From Pseudomonas petrae (GTDB lineage Bacteria > Pseudomonadota > Gammaproteobacteria > Pseudomonadales > Pseudomonadaceae): 64,000 bases of DNA. Shown here one piece after another: positions 37,605-47,244 of the stretch (position 1 is its first letter; each line of letters starts with the position of its first letter). The stretch covers positions 434,001 to 498,000 of the forward strand of contig NZ_JAKJXE010000002.1 in the NCBI RefSeq assembly GCF_021728295.1. The letters run 5' to 3'. Position numbers and translations under genes: made by a program. A model generated the notes under the pieces. It was given only the letters and a program-made list of their open reading frames with translations, made no database searches and was not told the DNA's origin.

Positions 37605-38588
37605 TCACGACTGCAAATGACAGCGCACCCGCTCGCCTTCCGTCGCGCCCCTCGACGGCAACAGCGCTTGGGGTTTCTCGCACCCCGCCGTCGCTTTCGG
37701 GCAGCGATCCCGGAAGAAACACCCGCTCGGCAGCGTCCGATTGCCCGGCAGCTCGGTCGGCGCCGACACCTGCCCATGGTCCACCGCCACCCCCAGACGC
37801 GGCACCGCCTCCAGCAACAGCTGCGTATACGGATGACGGGGCCGCTCCAGCACCTCCGCCGCCGTACCCAGCTCCACAATCTGCCCCAGGTACATCACCG
37901 CCACCCGGTCGGCCATGTGCCGCACCACCGAAACGTTGTGGGAAATCAAAATGTACGTCAGGTCCCGACTGCGCTGCAGCTCGGCCAGCAGGTTGAGGAT
38001 CTGCGCCTGCACCGAAATGTCCAGCGCCGAGGTCGGCTCGTCGAGCACGATGATGTCCGGGTTGGACGACAACGCCCGGGCAATCGCAATCCGCTGACGC
38101 TGCCCACCGGAAAACTGATGGGGGAAGCGGTCCAGGTACTCCGTGCGAATGCCCACCTGCGCCGCCACCTTCGCGGCAATGGCACGCATCTCGTGGCGCG
38201 GCGCTGAACGTTGAACGAACAGCGGCTCGGTGATGATTTTCCACACCGGCAGCCTCGGGTCGAGGGACGATTGCGGGTCCTGAAACACAATCTGCACGTT
38301 GCTGCTGCGTTCCTTGTCGCTGTTATAGACCCAGTCGAGTCGCCCCGATGTCGGCTTGATCAAGCCCATCAGCAATTGCGCCAATGTGCTTTTGCCACAA
38401 CCGGATTCCCCGACCACGCCGAGGGTTTCACCGCCGCGGACCTGCAGATCAATGCCATTCAGGGCATGGGCCAGAGCCTTGGGACGACCGAGCCAGTCCT
38501 TGCCCATCGGGTAATGCACGCGCACATCTTGCAGGCCGAGGATGGTCGGGCTCTCGCCGGGCGATGTCTGAAGGGCTGAGCGGATCAT
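37605..38588 (-). CDS. ddpF: DdpF-like oligopeptide/dipeptide ABC transporter ATPase
   Basis: 327 residues with 'GVVGESGCGKSTLAQLLMG', 'FSGGQRQRIAIARALSS' and 'IIVLDEPTSALDISVQAQ', and the C-terminal oligopeptide-ABC extension with 'CFFRDRCPKATAGC'. In this operon it is the second ATPase of a D-Ala-D-Ala dipeptide importer. Its ATG overlaps the preceding stop as ATGA and has AGGAG nine bases upstream. Confidence 0.85.
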   Translation of the reverse strand: MIRSALQTSPGESPTILGLQDVRVHYPMGKDWLGRPKALAHALNGIDLQVRGGETLGVVGESGCGKSTLAQLLMGLIKPTSGRLDWVYNSDKERSSNVQIVFQDPQSSLDPRLPVWKIITEPLFVQRSAPRHEMRAIAAKVAAQVGIRTEYLDRFPHQFSGGQRQRIAIARALSSNPDIIVLDEPTSALDISVQAQILNLLAELQRSRDLTYILISHNVSVVRHMADRVAVMYLGQIVELGTAAEVLERPRHPYTQLLLEAVPRLGVAVDHGQVSAPTELPGNRTLPSGCFFRDRCPKATAGCEKPQALLPSRGATEGERVRCHLQS

Positions 38589-39625
38589 GGCCGCGACTCC
38601 TGTGCGGTGACATGTGAAGGAGCGCTCAACCAGCAGGCGCTTTTGCGGTCGGCGGCGGCGTCGATGACCTGCATCGGCGGACGCTGAAGGCATTTGGGCA
38701 TGGCGAAAGCGCAGCGATCGCGGAACGTGCAGCCCTCCGGCAGCGCCGAAAGATTGGGCACCTGGCCGGGAATAGTCATCAGGTCCTGGCCCGGTTCGAC
38801 CTGCTCCGGCAACCCACTGAGCAAGCCTTGGGTGTACGGATGCTGCGGGTCGGCCATCACCTGCGCGGTCACGCCCTGCTCCACCACCGCGCCGGTGTAC
38901 ATCACGTAAACCCGGTCGCAGAACTGCGACACCAGCGCCATGTCATGGGTGATCAGCAGAATCGCCGTGCCCCGTGCGCGGGCCTTCTCCCGCAGCAGCA
39001 AGAGCACTTGCCGCTGCACCGTGACATCCAGCGCGGTGGTCGGCTCGTCGGCGATCAGCAATTGCGGATCGCAGGAAAACGCCAACGCAATCATCACCCG
39101 CTGGCGCATGCCGCCGGACAGCTCGAAGGGGTAGCTGTTCATCACCTGCTCGGGGTCGGCGATGTGCATGTCCCGCAGCAATGCGATGGCTTTGGCCTTG
39201 GCGTCTGACTTGCTCAGGCCCTGGTGATGAATGATCACGTCGAGCATCTGCCGACCGATGCGGCGGGTCGGATTGAGCGCGGTCATGGGTTCCTGAAAGA
39301 TCATCGCGGCGTCGCGACCCCGCACACTCAGCAGGTCCTTCTCTTTGGCGGCGAGCATGTCGCGTCCCAGAATGCTCAGGCGCCCACTTTTCACTTCATA
39401 GGACCGCTCCGGCAGCAGGCGCAGGCTGAGCATCGCAGTAACGGACTTGCCCGAGCCGGACTCGCCGATGACCCCGACGATTTCGCCGGGATTGACGTGC
39501 AGCGAGACGCCGTTAAGGGCCTTCACGGTGCTTTTGTAGGCCGGAAATTCGATGCGCAGGTCGTCGATGACCAGCACCGGAGCCTGCTCGGAAAGGGGGG
39601 GTTGGACAGATGCCTGCATGGTCAT
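38585..39625 (-). CDS. ddpD: DdpD-like dipeptide ABC transporter ATPase
   Basis: 346 residues with '[20 protein letters not shown]', 'LSGGMRQRVMIALAFSCDP' and 'LLIADEPTTALDVTVQRQ', plus the C-terminal 'CTFRDRCAFAMPKC' cysteine segment that often binds an Fe-S cluster in these ATPases. It overlaps the upstream permease gene as ATGA. The ATG at 39619 is an alternative with better ribosome-site spacing. Confidence 0.85.
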   Translation of the reverse strand: MTMQASVQPPLSEQAPVLVIDDLRIEFPAYKSTVKALNGVSLHVNPGEIVGVIGESGSGKSVTAMLSLRLLPERSYEVKSGRLSILGRDMLAAKEKDLLSVRGRDAAMIFQEPMTALNPTRRIGRQMLDVIIHHQGLSKSDAKAKAIALLRDMHIADPEQVMNSYPFELSGGMRQRVMIALAFSCDPQLLIADEPTTALDVTVQRQVLLLLREKARARGTAILLITHDMALVSQFCDRVYVMYTGAVVEQGVTAQVMADPQHPYTQGLLSGLPEQVEPGQDLMTIPGQVPNLSALPEGCTFRDRCAFAMPKCLQRPPMQVIDAAADRKSACWLSAPSHVTAQESRP

Positions 39626-40521
39626 TTCCCCTGCTGCCGTGGGTCGAGCAAGTCACGCACGCCGTCGCCTAAAAGATTGAAACCGGTCGCCGTGATCAGA
39701 ATTGCCACGCCGGGAAAGGTCGAGTACCACCATTGATCGAGGATGTAGTTGCGGCCGGTGGCGACCATGGCGCCCCACTCCGCCGTCGGCTGTTGCGCGC
39801 CGAGGCCGATGAAGCCCAGCGCCGAGGCCATGAGAATGGCGCTGCCGATGTCCAGGCTCAATTGCACCAGCAACGGCGGCATGGCGTTGCGCGCCACGTG
39901 CCAGATGACCATATGCCAACGCCCGGCACCGAAGGTTTCGGCGGCTTTGACGTAACCCATCTGGCGAATGCTCAGGGCCTGGCCTCGGGCCAGCCGCACG
40001 TAGAACGGAATCCGCACCAGCGTGATCGCCAGCATGGCGTTGAACAGGCTCGGGCCCAGGGCGGCGGCCAGGGCCATGATCAGCACCAGCGACGGCACCG
40101 ACAACATGATGTCCATCAGGCGCATGATCAGGCCGTCGAAGCGCCCGCCGATGATCCCGGACATGCAGCCCAGCAAGCCGCCGGCAAAACACGAAGCAAA
40201 GGCTACGAACAGGCCGACGCCGACGGATTGCCGGCTGCCGTACAGCACGCGGCTGAACAGGTCGCGGCCGACTTCGTCGGTGCCGAACCAATGGGCGGCA
40301 GACGGCGCGGCCAGGCGCTGGGTCAGGTTCAGGGCATTGGGATCATGGGACGCAAGCCAGGGCGCGAAGGCCATCACCAAAAGCACCATCACGGTGATCA
40401 GCAGCCCGGCCATGGTCAGCGGACTGCGGCGGATCTGGTGGGCCAGCCAGGCCCATTTGTCCTGCCAGCGCGAGGTGCCCGGCAGTGGCGCCACGGCGGG
40501 CGCAGTGATCGGGGTAGTCAT
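39622..40521 (-). CDS. ddpC: DdpC-like dipeptide ABC transporter permease
   Basis: 299 residues with about six membrane helices. The DppC-type opening includes 'RRSPLTMAGLLITVMVLLVM' and 'HWFGTDEVGRDLFSRVLYG'. The ATPase-coupling loop lies around 'VKAAETFGAGRWHMVIWHV'. One base separates its start from the upstream permease stop, so both are translated together. Confidence 0.87.
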   Translation of the reverse strand: MTTPITAPAVAPLPGTSRWQDKWAWLAHQIRRSPLTMAGLLITVMVLLVMAFAPWLASHDPNALNLTQRLAAPSAAHWFGTDEVGRDLFSRVLYGSRQSVGVGLFVAFASCFAGGLLGCMSGIIGGRFDGLIMRLMDIMLSVPSLVLIMALAAALGPSLFNAMLAITLVRIPFYVRLARGQALSIRQMGYVKAAETFGAGRWHMVIWHVARNAMPPLLVQLSLDIGSAILMASALGFIGLGAQQPTAEWGAMVATGRNYILDQWWYSTFPGVAILITATGFNLLGDGVRDLLDPRQQGK

Positions 40522-40522
40522 A

Positions 40523-41539
40523 TCAGTTGACCTCGCCAATGCGCGGATCGATCAAGCGGTACAGCAGATCGATCGCCATGTTCAGCAGCACGTAAATAAA
40601 TGACACCATGATCGCGAAGCCCATGACCGCCGGGAAATCCAGCGACTGGATCGACTTGACCACATAGGCACCCATGCCCGGCCAGGCGAACACCGTTTCG
40701 GTGAGTACCGCGCCGTAGAGCAAATCGCCCAGGGTCAGGCCCAGTACCGTCACCGAGGGAATCAGCGCGTTGGGCAAGGCGTGGCGCAGAATCACCGCCC
40801 ACTTCGACAGCCCGTAGGCCCGCGCGGTACGGATGTAGTCTTCGCCGAGCTGGTCGAGCATCGCCGAACGGATCTGCCGCGCCACTACGCCCAGGTTAAC
40901 GAAACCCAGGGTGATGGCCGGCAAAATCAGGTGCTGCAGCGCGTTGAAGAACAGCGCGGTGTCGCCGGCCAGCAGCGTGTCGATCAGGTAAAAACCGGTA
41001 ACGGTGCGGGGCGGGTCCAGCCCCTCGTCAAGACGCCCGCTGCCCGGCAGCCAGTTCAGGTGACCGTAAAACAGGACGATCAGGCCCAGGCCGAGCCAGA
41101 ACGCTGGGGTCGAGATCCCGGTCACCGCCAGGGTTCGCGCGACCTGATCGATGAAGCGGTTGTGGTACACCGCCGAGAGCACGCCCAACGGCACGCCCAC
41201 CAGAATCGACAAAGTCAGCGCCGCCAGGGCCAGCTCCAGCGTCGCCGGGAAGAACGCCTGCAAGTCTTCGAGCACCGGGCGATGGGTGCGAATCGATGTG
41301 CCAAGATCGCCGTGCAGCAGGTCGAGCATGTAGCGGCCGTATTGTTGATAAAGCGGCAGGTCCAGCCCCAACTGGTGGCGGATGTTTTCGACGATGGCGT
41401 CAGTGGCGCGGTCCCCGGCGATCAGCCGCGCGGGGTCGCCCGGAATCAGGTGCGAAATGGAAAAGGTAATCAGCGATACGCCGAACACCACCAGCAGCAA
41501 GCCGCCCAGGCGTTTGCGCAGCATATTCAGGAAGGCCAT
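40523..41539 (-). CDS. ddpB: DdpB-like dipeptide ABC transporter permease
   Basis: 338 residues, DppB-type permease ('MLRKRLGGLLLVVFGVSLIT', 'HLIPGDPARLIAGDRAT'). The coupling loop is 'IRTARAYGLSKWAVILRHAL', typical of this subunit. It pairs with DdpC to form the channel. It lies 122 bp after the binding-protein gene, with a hairpin between the two. Confidence 0.87.
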   Translation of the reverse strand: MAFLNMLRKRLGGLLLVVFGVSLITFSISHLIPGDPARLIAGDRATDAIVENIRHQLGLDLPLYQQYGRYMLDLLHGDLGTSIRTHRPVLEDLQAFFPATLELALAALTLSILVGVPLGVLSAVYHNRFIDQVARTLAVTGISTPAFWLGLGLIVLFYGHLNWLPGSGRLDEGLDPPRTVTGFYLIDTLLAGDTALFFNALQHLILPAITLGFVNLGVVARQIRSAMLDQLGEDYIRTARAYGLSKWAVILRHALPNALIPSVTVLGLTLGDLLYGAVLTETVFAWPGMGAYVVKSIQSLDFPAVMGFAIMVSFIYVLLNMAIDLLYRLIDPRIGEVN

Positions 41540-41599
41540 GGGGCACCTCGGTCACGCCGTCAATCAGAAACGCGAAACAACTCGCGAACACAACGCTGC

Positions 41600-41636
41600 T
41601 TCACAGGACCCCGCCTCCCTTGCAGGGCCCTGTGAA
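41600..41636 (-). promoter_or_regulatory. Hairpin between ddpA and ddpB
   Basis: Arms TTCACAGG and CCTGTGAA, extended by CCC/GGG, flank a GC-rich loop. Such stem-loops after binding-protein genes usually protect the upstream mRNA and attenuate transcription into the permease genes, giving excess binding protein. Confidence 0.5.
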
Positions 41637-41661
41637 TCACAGCGATTTACTGGATAAAGGG

Positions 41662-43218
41662 TTACTTGGTGATCGTGCCGACGTTGAACACCTGTTCCAG
41701 CATCGGGTTGAACACGTAGCCCTTGACCTTCTCGCTCATCGGCAACGTGTAGGCCTTCTGGTAGAGGTAGGCGTAGACGCTGTCGTTGAGCACGATCTTC
41801 TGCGCCTGCTGATACAGCTCGGTGCGCCTGGCCATGTCGTTGGTGGTCGCCGATTCACGAATCAGCGTGTCCACCGCCGGGTTGTCATAGAACGAACGGT
41901 TGCCGGCCAGGCCTTTCAGCTTCGAGTCGAAGAAGAAGTTCATGAACATGTAGGGGTCGGCGAAGTCCGGGCTCCACGAGCCGATGGCGATGTCGAAGTC
42001 CCCGGTGCCCAGGCGCTCACGCATGCTGGCGTTGGCGAGTTTTTCCAGCTTGAGGTTCACGCCCAGCGGTTGCAGGCCGGCTTGCAGGGTCAGGCCGATC
42101 GGCTCCCAGTTCGGGTCTTTGTCGGAGTACATGAACGTCAGGTTGCTGACCTTCGGCGAGACTTTCGCGAGGTCCGCCTTGGCCTTGTCCATGTCCTGCT
42201 TGAACGCCGGCAGCTTCTCGTCATAGGCCCACATGCCCTGCGGGATCGGGCCATTGAGCGGCTTGGCCTTACCTTTCAGGATGCCGTTGATGATGCCGTC
42301 GTAGTCCAGGGACTCGACGATGGCACGCCGCGCATCCGGGTTGTTCATCGGCGCTTTCTGGGTGTTGAGGTACAGCAGCGTCACCCGCAGCGACGGGTAG
42401 TCGCCGACGACGATGCCGGATTTCTTCGCCAGCGCTTCGAGCTGGTCTTCGGGCATGTCTTCGATGATGTCCAGGTCACCGTGTTCCAGCTGTAAACGGC
42501 GCACGGACGCCTCGCCGATGATCTTCACCACGACTTTTTTCAGGGTCGGCTTGGGACCGGCGTAGTAGCTGTTGTGCTCCATGGTCAGGGTCTGGCCTTT
42601 CTGCCAGTTGACCAGCTTGAACGCGCCCGAACCTGCGGTGTGGTTGGACAGGTACGCGTCGGCGCCTTCGGCTTTCTTGGCCACGTCCGGGTTGATGATG
42701 GCCGCGCCGTTGTGGGCCAGGGTCGATAGGAACGGCGCATACGGTGCCTTCAGGGTGAAGCGCACGGTCAGCGGATCGACCACCGACACCGCCATGTCAT
42801 CGGGGAACGCACCGGACGGACCTTGCTTGAGCTTCATCACCCGGTCGAACGAGAACTTCACCGCCTCGGCATTGACCTCGGCGCCGTCATCGAACGTGTT
42901 GCCGGGCTTGAGCTTGAACTCCCAGGTCAGGTTGTCCGCCGAGGTGGTCCAGCCGCTGGCCAGCTCCCCCGCCACTTCGGTGCTGCCCTTGCCGTTTTCG
43001 ACCTTGTAGGTGACCAGCCGCTGGTACGCCGGGTAGGTCACGGTCCAGTCGTTGTTGTCGATGGTCACGGCCGGGTCGAGGGTCTGCGGGTCGGACGGTT
43101 TGCCGATCATCAGGGTGTCCTGGGGCACGGCTGCGCTGGCCGATTGCCAGGCGCCAAGGCCCATGGCGGTGCAGAGGACTGCCATCGCCAGCGTGCGTGG
43201 GGTAAGGATTGATTTCAT
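41662..43218 (-). CDS. ddpA: DdpA-like periplasmic dipeptide-binding protein
   Basis: 518 residues with a signal peptide (MKSILTPRTLAMAVLCTAMG, cleavage near 'ASA-AV'). Family 5 solute-binding features include 'SDPQTLDPAVTIDNNDWTV', 'LTWEFKLKPGNTFDDGAEVN' and 'GSGAFKLVNWQKGQTLTMEH'. Next to a VanX-type dipeptidase gene, it most likely binds D-Ala-D-Ala or related peptidoglycan peptides; the binding pocket does not show this directly. Confidence 0.86.
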   Translation of the reverse strand: MKSILTPRTLAMAVLCTAMGLGAWQSASAAVPQDTLMIGKPSDPQTLDPAVTIDNNDWTVTYPAYQRLVTYKVENGKGSTEVAGELASGWTTSADNLTWEFKLKPGNTFDDGAEVNAEAVKFSFDRVMKLKQGPSGAFPDDMAVSVVDPLTVRFTLKAPYAPFLSTLAHNGAAIINPDVAKKAEGADAYLSNHTAGSGAFKLVNWQKGQTLTMEHNSYYAGPKPTLKKVVVKIIGEASVRRLQLEHGDLDIIEDMPEDQLEALAKKSGIVVGDYPSLRVTLLYLNTQKAPMNNPDARRAIVESLDYDGIINGILKGKAKPLNGPIPQGMWAYDEKLPAFKQDMDKAKADLAKVSPKVSNLTFMYSDKDPNWEPIGLTLQAGLQPLGVNLKLEKLANASMRERLGTGDFDIAIGSWSPDFADPYMFMNFFFDSKLKGLAGNRSFYDNPAVDTLIRESATTNDMARRTELYQQAQKIVLNDSVYAYLYQKAYTLPMSEKVKGYVFNPMLEQVFNVGTITK

Positions 43219-43294
43219 GCCGGTTCCTTGATCGTTCGATGTCTGAAAGTTCGTCAGGTTTGTTATTGAAGCTATACCGGGCAGTTAAAGCTCA

Positions 43295-43309
43295 CAGGCC
43301 TCGGGCCTG
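43295..43309 (-). promoter_or_regulatory. Short hairpin between ddpX and ddpA
   Basis: CAGGCC and GGCCTG enclose a three-base loop, 77 bases before the ddpA start codon. It may be a partial terminator or processing site between the dipeptidase and binding-protein genes. The rest of this 224-bp gap shows no gene. Confidence 0.35.
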
Positions 43310-43442
43310 CGAAATGGCGCGCCCTGCTCTTGCGAGATCGGGTGGCGCCAGATTCAGCCGGGATTCGTGGTCGTCCCGGTCGGTTGTTCGTGTGTCCTGT
43401 CTTGTAGTACGTGTTGCGTGGTGCGTGTCACGTGCTGCGGAT

Positions 43443-43997
43443 TCAGTTAGCGGGCTGGATCGAGCCGTCGTCGATCAGCGGATAGTCCTCGGCGTCAGGC
43501 AGTTCGTAATGCCACCACTCGCTGTCGATGTAGGTGAACCCTGCCGCCAGCATGATCCCCAGCAACAGCAGGCGGTTGCGCTGTATGTCGGCGGGCAGGT
43601 CGGCGAAGAATTGATGGGACTGCTCGCGCATGTCATCGAAGCCGGTGCCCATGTCCAGGGCGTTGCCGCTGGCGTCGATCAGGGTCAGGTCCACGGCCAC
43701 GCCTCGGGTGTGATGCGAGCCCAAGGCGGGGTCGCGCACGTATTCCGGGTTGGGCAACGCTTGCCAGAGCAGGTACTGCGCGTAGGCCGGGCGATACGCG
43801 TCGAAGAGGCGCAACCGCAACCCGGCCTGTCGCGCCAGGGTGCTGGCCTTGCGCAGACACTGCTCGGCGTCGCGGTGCAGCAGGCAGCGCGGGTCCTGAT
43901 AAATCTGCTTGCCGGCGAGGTTGTCGACGCCGGCGTAGATCAGGTCGATCTCGACCTGCAGCGCGTGGGCGTCGACTTCGACGAGGGGGCTATTCAC
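43443..43997 (-). CDS. ddpX: D-alanyl-D-alanine dipeptidase (VanX/DdpX family)
   Basis: 184 residues of zinc D,D-dipeptidase. The metal motif 'SHHTRGVAVDLTL' (SxHxxGxAxD) and 'EWWHYEL' supply the zinc ligands and catalytic Glu. It hydrolyses D-Ala-D-Ala to D-alanine for use as carbon and nitrogen source, the likely job of the whole operon. No signal peptide, so it acts in the cytoplasm after import. The GTG at 43997 is preferred because GGAG lies nine bases upstream; ATGs at 44033 and 44030 have no ribosome site and are close to a REP palindrome. Confidence 0.88.
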   Translation of the reverse strand: MNSPLVEVDAHALQVEIDLIYAGVDNLAGKQIYQDPRCLLHRDAEQCLRKASTLARQAGLRLRLFDAYRPAYAQYLLWQALPNPEYVRDPALGSHHTRGVAVDLTLIDASGNALDMGTGFDDMREQSHQFFADLPADIQRNRLLLLGIMLAAGFTYIDSEWWHYELPDAEDYPLIDDGSIQPAN

Positions 43998-44045
43998 GTA
44001 ACGACACTCCAGATCAGCGTGTTCATTCATCATGCATTGAGGGTG

Positions 44046-44175
44046 GAGCTTCCCGGCTGAAGCCGGTCCTACTATTAGCGCGAGTCACTCCGTGGGACTG
44101 GCTAACTCCCGTAGGACCGGCTTCAGCCGGGAAGCTGTTGCCTTTGTGAAACCGGCTTCAACCGGGCAGTCCGGT
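44046..44175. repeat. Three REP palindromes between the RpiR-type regulator and ddpX
   Basis: REP copies near 44048-44075, 44110-44138 and 44150-44172 with the CCGGCTTCAGCCGG-type stem; the last is diverged. They fill the space between the regulator stop codon and the dipeptidase gene and may reduce read-through between them. Confidence 0.75.
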
Positions 44176-45027
44176 CTATTCAAACTGGCCAAACAGTTGT
44201 TGCAGCTCACGGTTTTTCGCCAGGCGCTCGTCGAGGCGGTCGCCGTATTTATCGGCCACCGCCGACACCATCAAATTGAACAGGCAGGTCAGCGGCGCCA
44301 GGGAATCCCAGAACTGCCCCACATCGGAATTGAGCTGCAGCAGATCACTCGGGTAATCCCTGGCCCACGGGCAATGAAAATCGGTGATAAAGGCCAGGTC
44401 TACGTTCTGCTGGTGGGCGACTTCGCAGAAGGTCCGGGTAACGGCGGAATAGGTGCGGAAGTCGGCGATCACGGCGTACGGGTTTTCGAATTGGGAATTC
44501 AGCGATTCGGCGTAGGTGCCGGACAAACCGTCGACGTAATACACCTTGGGCCGGATGTACTCCAGGTGACTGAAAAAGGCGTTGAGGATGCCACGCGTGG
44601 TCTGGATGCCAACGATGAACACCGCGTCGGCGCTGTGAAGGCGTTCGACGATGCGGCCGAAGGTTTCACCTCGGGCCAGGGCGTAGACGCGCTGAATGGC
44701 GTCCAGCTCACGGTTCATCGAGCGCTCCAGCGCATCGCGCTGGGTGTTTTCTTCACGAAACGCACCGAGCCGATCGGTGATCACCCAGGGGCTGACGCTG
44801 TCGCCGCGCAGGCTCTGTTTGACGTCGTCGATGTTGCGATAACCCAGCGAGCGCAGGAACCGCCCGACCGAAATGCCGGTGGTGCCGGTCTGCTGGGCGA
44901 TGCTGTCGGCAGTCTCGAACGGCAGCTTCTGCGGATTGGCCAGCAGGTAGCCCGCGATGCGCTTGCCGGTGGGCGTCAGGTCGCTGAACCGCTGCTCCAG
45001 AGCATCGAGGAAAGGGCTTTTTTCCAT
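44176..45027 (-). CDS. RpiR/MurR-family transcriptional regulator (MurR-like)
   Basis: 283 residues: an N-terminal helix-turn-helix ('ADSIAQQTGTTGISVGRFL' near 42-60) and a C-terminal SIS sugar/isomerase-like domain ('SADAVFIVGIQTTRGILNAF', 'DFRTYSAVTRTFCEVAHQQN'). RpiR proteins sense sugar phosphates or cell-wall sugars such as MurNAc-6-phosphate. Its place just upstream of ddpXABCDF, on the same strand, suggests control of peptidoglycan-peptide use. GGAA lies six bases before the ATG. Confidence 0.87.
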   Translation of the reverse strand: MEKSPFLDALEQRFSDLTPTGKRIAGYLLANPQKLPFETADSIAQQTGTTGISVGRFLRSLGYRNIDDVKQSLRGDSVSPWVITDRLGAFREENTQRDALERSMNRELDAIQRVYALARGETFGRIVERLHSADAVFIVGIQTTRGILNAFFSHLEYIRPKVYYVDGLSGTYAESLNSQFENPYAVIADFRTYSAVTRTFCEVAHQQNVDLAFITDFHCPWARDYPSDLLQLNSDVGQFWDSLAPLTCLFNLMVSAVADKYGDRLDERLAKNRELQQLFGQFE

Positions 45028-45259
45028 GGGAATTCCGCTGATGAGATCGATCTGCGCAGGCCGCCGAAATGTTATCCAGCGGTCATTTTGCTACAGGATG
45101 TTAGCAACATAACATCGTGTTTCGCAGGCTTACAACGCTTTTTTTCAGGAGAATTCAGGTAGGGAATTTTCGTGATTCAGGGTGGTGCGAGGGTGAGAAA
45201 AAATGCGCGATTGAGGGGCGAAAATGAAGGCTGTGGCAGGTTGTAAGTGGGTGATTGGA

Positions 45260-45520
45260 GTACCGGCCTCTTCCTGGCTGAAGCCGGTCCCACAGGGTGC
45301 GCGGTGTAATTGTGGGACCGGCTTTAGCCGGGAAGAGGCCTGTGTGAACACCCTGACGTTTGCGGTGTATCGACTGACGCCTTCCCGGCTGAAGCCGGTC
45401 CCACAGGGGTGCGCGGTGTAATTGTGGGACCGGCTTTAGCCGGGAAGAGGCCTGTGTGAACACCCTGACTTTTGCGGGGTATCAGCTGACGTCTTCCCGG
45501 CTAAAGCCGGTCCCACATGG
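45260..45520. repeat. 112-bp tandem array of paired REP palindromes
   Basis: Five REP palindromes in alternating orientation. The stretch from about 45284 is repeated at an offset of 112 bp (GCGGTGTA at 45301 and again at 45413), with a partial third unit to 45520. Each unit holds one inverted REP pair plus the spacer GTGTGAACACCCTGAC. The array ends within a few bases of the poxB stop codon. The rest of the 45028-45522 gap is the regulator's upstream region; no gene seen. Confidence 0.8.
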
Positions 45521-45522
45521 GT

Positions 45523-47244
45523 TCAGCGAAGGTTGGTCTTCGCCAGTTCCAGCACCATGTCCGCTTTACCGTTCATCACAGCCTTGAGCATGAACAGGCT
45601 AAAGCCTTTCGCCTGGGCCAGTTTGATCTTCGGCGGCATGCCCAGCTCCTGCTTCGCCGTGACGACATCCACCAGCACCGGACCTGGATGTTCGAAGGCT
45701 TTCTTCAGCGCGTTCGGCAGGTCCGCCGAGTCTTCCACGCGAATGCCCAGAATGCCCGCACCGATGGCGATGTTGGCAAAATTGGTGCTGTCGAAATCCG
45801 TGTCATGGGGCACATACCCGCCCGCCTGCATTTCCATCGCGACGAAGCCCAGGGAGCTGTTGTTGAACACCACCAGCTTGATCGGCAGGTTCAATTGGCG
45901 AATCGACAGCAAGTCACCCATCAGCATCGACAAGCCGCCATCGCCGCAGAGCGCCACCACTTGCCGCTGAGGGAATGCCGCCTTGGCGCCCAGGGCCTGG
46001 GGCATGGCGTTGGCCATGGAGCCGTGATTGAACGAACCCAGCAGCGAGCGCTTGCCGTTCATGGTCAGGTAGCGCGCGGCCCACAGCGTCGGCGTGCCGA
46101 CATCGACGGTGAAGATCGCGTCCGGGTCGGCGTAGGCGTCAACCAGTCGCGTCAGGTATTGCGGATGAATCGGCTCGCCATGGCCCGACGGCGTGGCCAG
46201 CTCGTCGAGTTCTTCACGGGACTTGGCGTAGTGGTCCAGCGCCTTGTCCAGGAACTTGCGGTCGGTGTGGGCCTTGAGACGCGGCAGCAGTTCGTCCAGG
46301 GTTTCGGCGATGCCGCCGGCCACGCCGAGGGCCACCGGCACGCGACGACCGATCGCCGTGGGGTCGATGTCGATCTGAATGACCTTGGCTTTTTCCGGGT
46401 AGAAATTGCGGTACGGGAAACTGCTGCCGAGGATCACCAGCGTGTCGCAGGCCATCATCGCGTGATAGCCGGAGCTGAAACCGATCAGCCCGGTCATGCC
46501 GACGTCGAAGGGGTTGGCGTATTCGATGTACTGCTTGCCGCGCAGCGCGTGAACCACCGGGGCAGACAACTTCTCGGCCAGCGCGACCACCTGATCGTGG
46601 GCCTCGGCACAGCCGGCGCCCGCGAGAATCGTCACGGCTTTGGATTTGTCCAGCAGGTCGACCAGCCGTTGCAGGTCGGTTTCTGCCGGTATGACCCGCG
46701 CCGGCGCGTGATCGACCCACTCGGGTTTGATGTCCGGTGCCGCGCTCAGGGCGACGTCGCCGGAAATCACGATCACCGCAACACCGCGCTGACTGATGGC
46801 CGCACGCATGGCCCGCTCCAGTACGCGGGGGAACTGTTCGGGCGTGCTGACCGTTTCGACGAAGTGGCTGCACTCCTTGAACAGGTCGGTGGGGTGGGTT
46901 TCCTGAAAGTAATTCAGGCCGATTTCGGAGGACGGGATCTGCGCAGCGATGGCGAGGACCGGCACGCCGCTGCGGTGGCAGTCATACAGACCGTTGATCA
47001 AATGGAGATTGCCCGGACCGCAACTGCCCGCACACACCGCCAGCTTGCCGGTGGACGCTGCTTCCGCCCCTGCCGCGAACGCCGCGACTTCTTCGTGACG
47101 GGTGTGCATCCACTTGATCTTGCCCAGGCGCTGGAGGCTGTCGGTCAGACCGTTCAGGCTGTCGCCGCTGACGCCCCAGATCTTCGAGACGCCGGCTGCG
47201 GCGAGGGTTTGGGCGAGGTAATCGGCGATGGTTCTGCTGGACAT
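45523..47244 (-). CDS. poxB: Pyruvate dehydrogenase (quinone), PoxB-like thiamine diphosphate enzyme
   Basis: 573 residues. The protein starts '[20 protein letters not shown]'; the cofactor-activating Glu lies in '[16 protein letters not shown]'. The thiamine diphosphate motif is '[17 protein letters not shown]' through 'VVFNNS', and the FAD-binding middle domain includes '[11 protein letters not shown]'. PoxB decarboxylates pyruvate to acetate and CO2 and passes electrons to ubiquinone at the inner membrane face; the C-terminal 50 residues form the lipid-activated tail. AAGGAA lies eight bases before the start. It stands alone. Confidence 0.92.
   Translation of the reverse strand: MSSRTIADYLAQTLAAAGVSKIWGVSGDSLNGLTDSLQRLGKIKWMHTRHEEVAAFAAGAEAASTGKLAVCAGSCGPGNLHLINGLYDCHRSGVPVLAIAAQIPSSEIGLNYFQETHPTDLFKECSHFVETVSTPEQFPRVLERAMRAAISQRGVAVIVISGDVALSAAPDIKPEWVDHAPARVIPAETDLQRLVDLLDKSKAVTILAGAGCAEAHDQVVALAEKLSAPVVHALRGKQYIEYANPFDVGMTGLIGFSSGYHAMMACDTLVILGSSFPYRNFYPEKAKVIQIDIDPTAIGRRVPVALGVAGGIAETLDELLPRLKAHTDRKFLDKALDHYAKSREELDELATPSGHGEPIHPQYLTRLVDAYADPDAIFTVDVGTPTLWAARYLTMNGKRSLLGSFNHGSMANAMPQALGAKAAFPQRQVVALCGDGGLSMLMGDLLSIRQLNLPIKLVVFNNSSLGFVAMEMQAGGYVPHDTDFDSTNFANIAIGAGILGIRVEDSADLPNALKKAFEHPGPVLVDVVTAKQELGMPPKIKLAQAKGFSLFMLKAVMNGKADMVLELAKTNLR

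Noticed and set aside
45260..45520. Regular repeats that could suggest a CRISPR array
   Set aside because: The repeats are inverted REP palindromes in a 112-bp unit with repeated spacers; no short uniform repeats with unique spacers and no cas genes are present.
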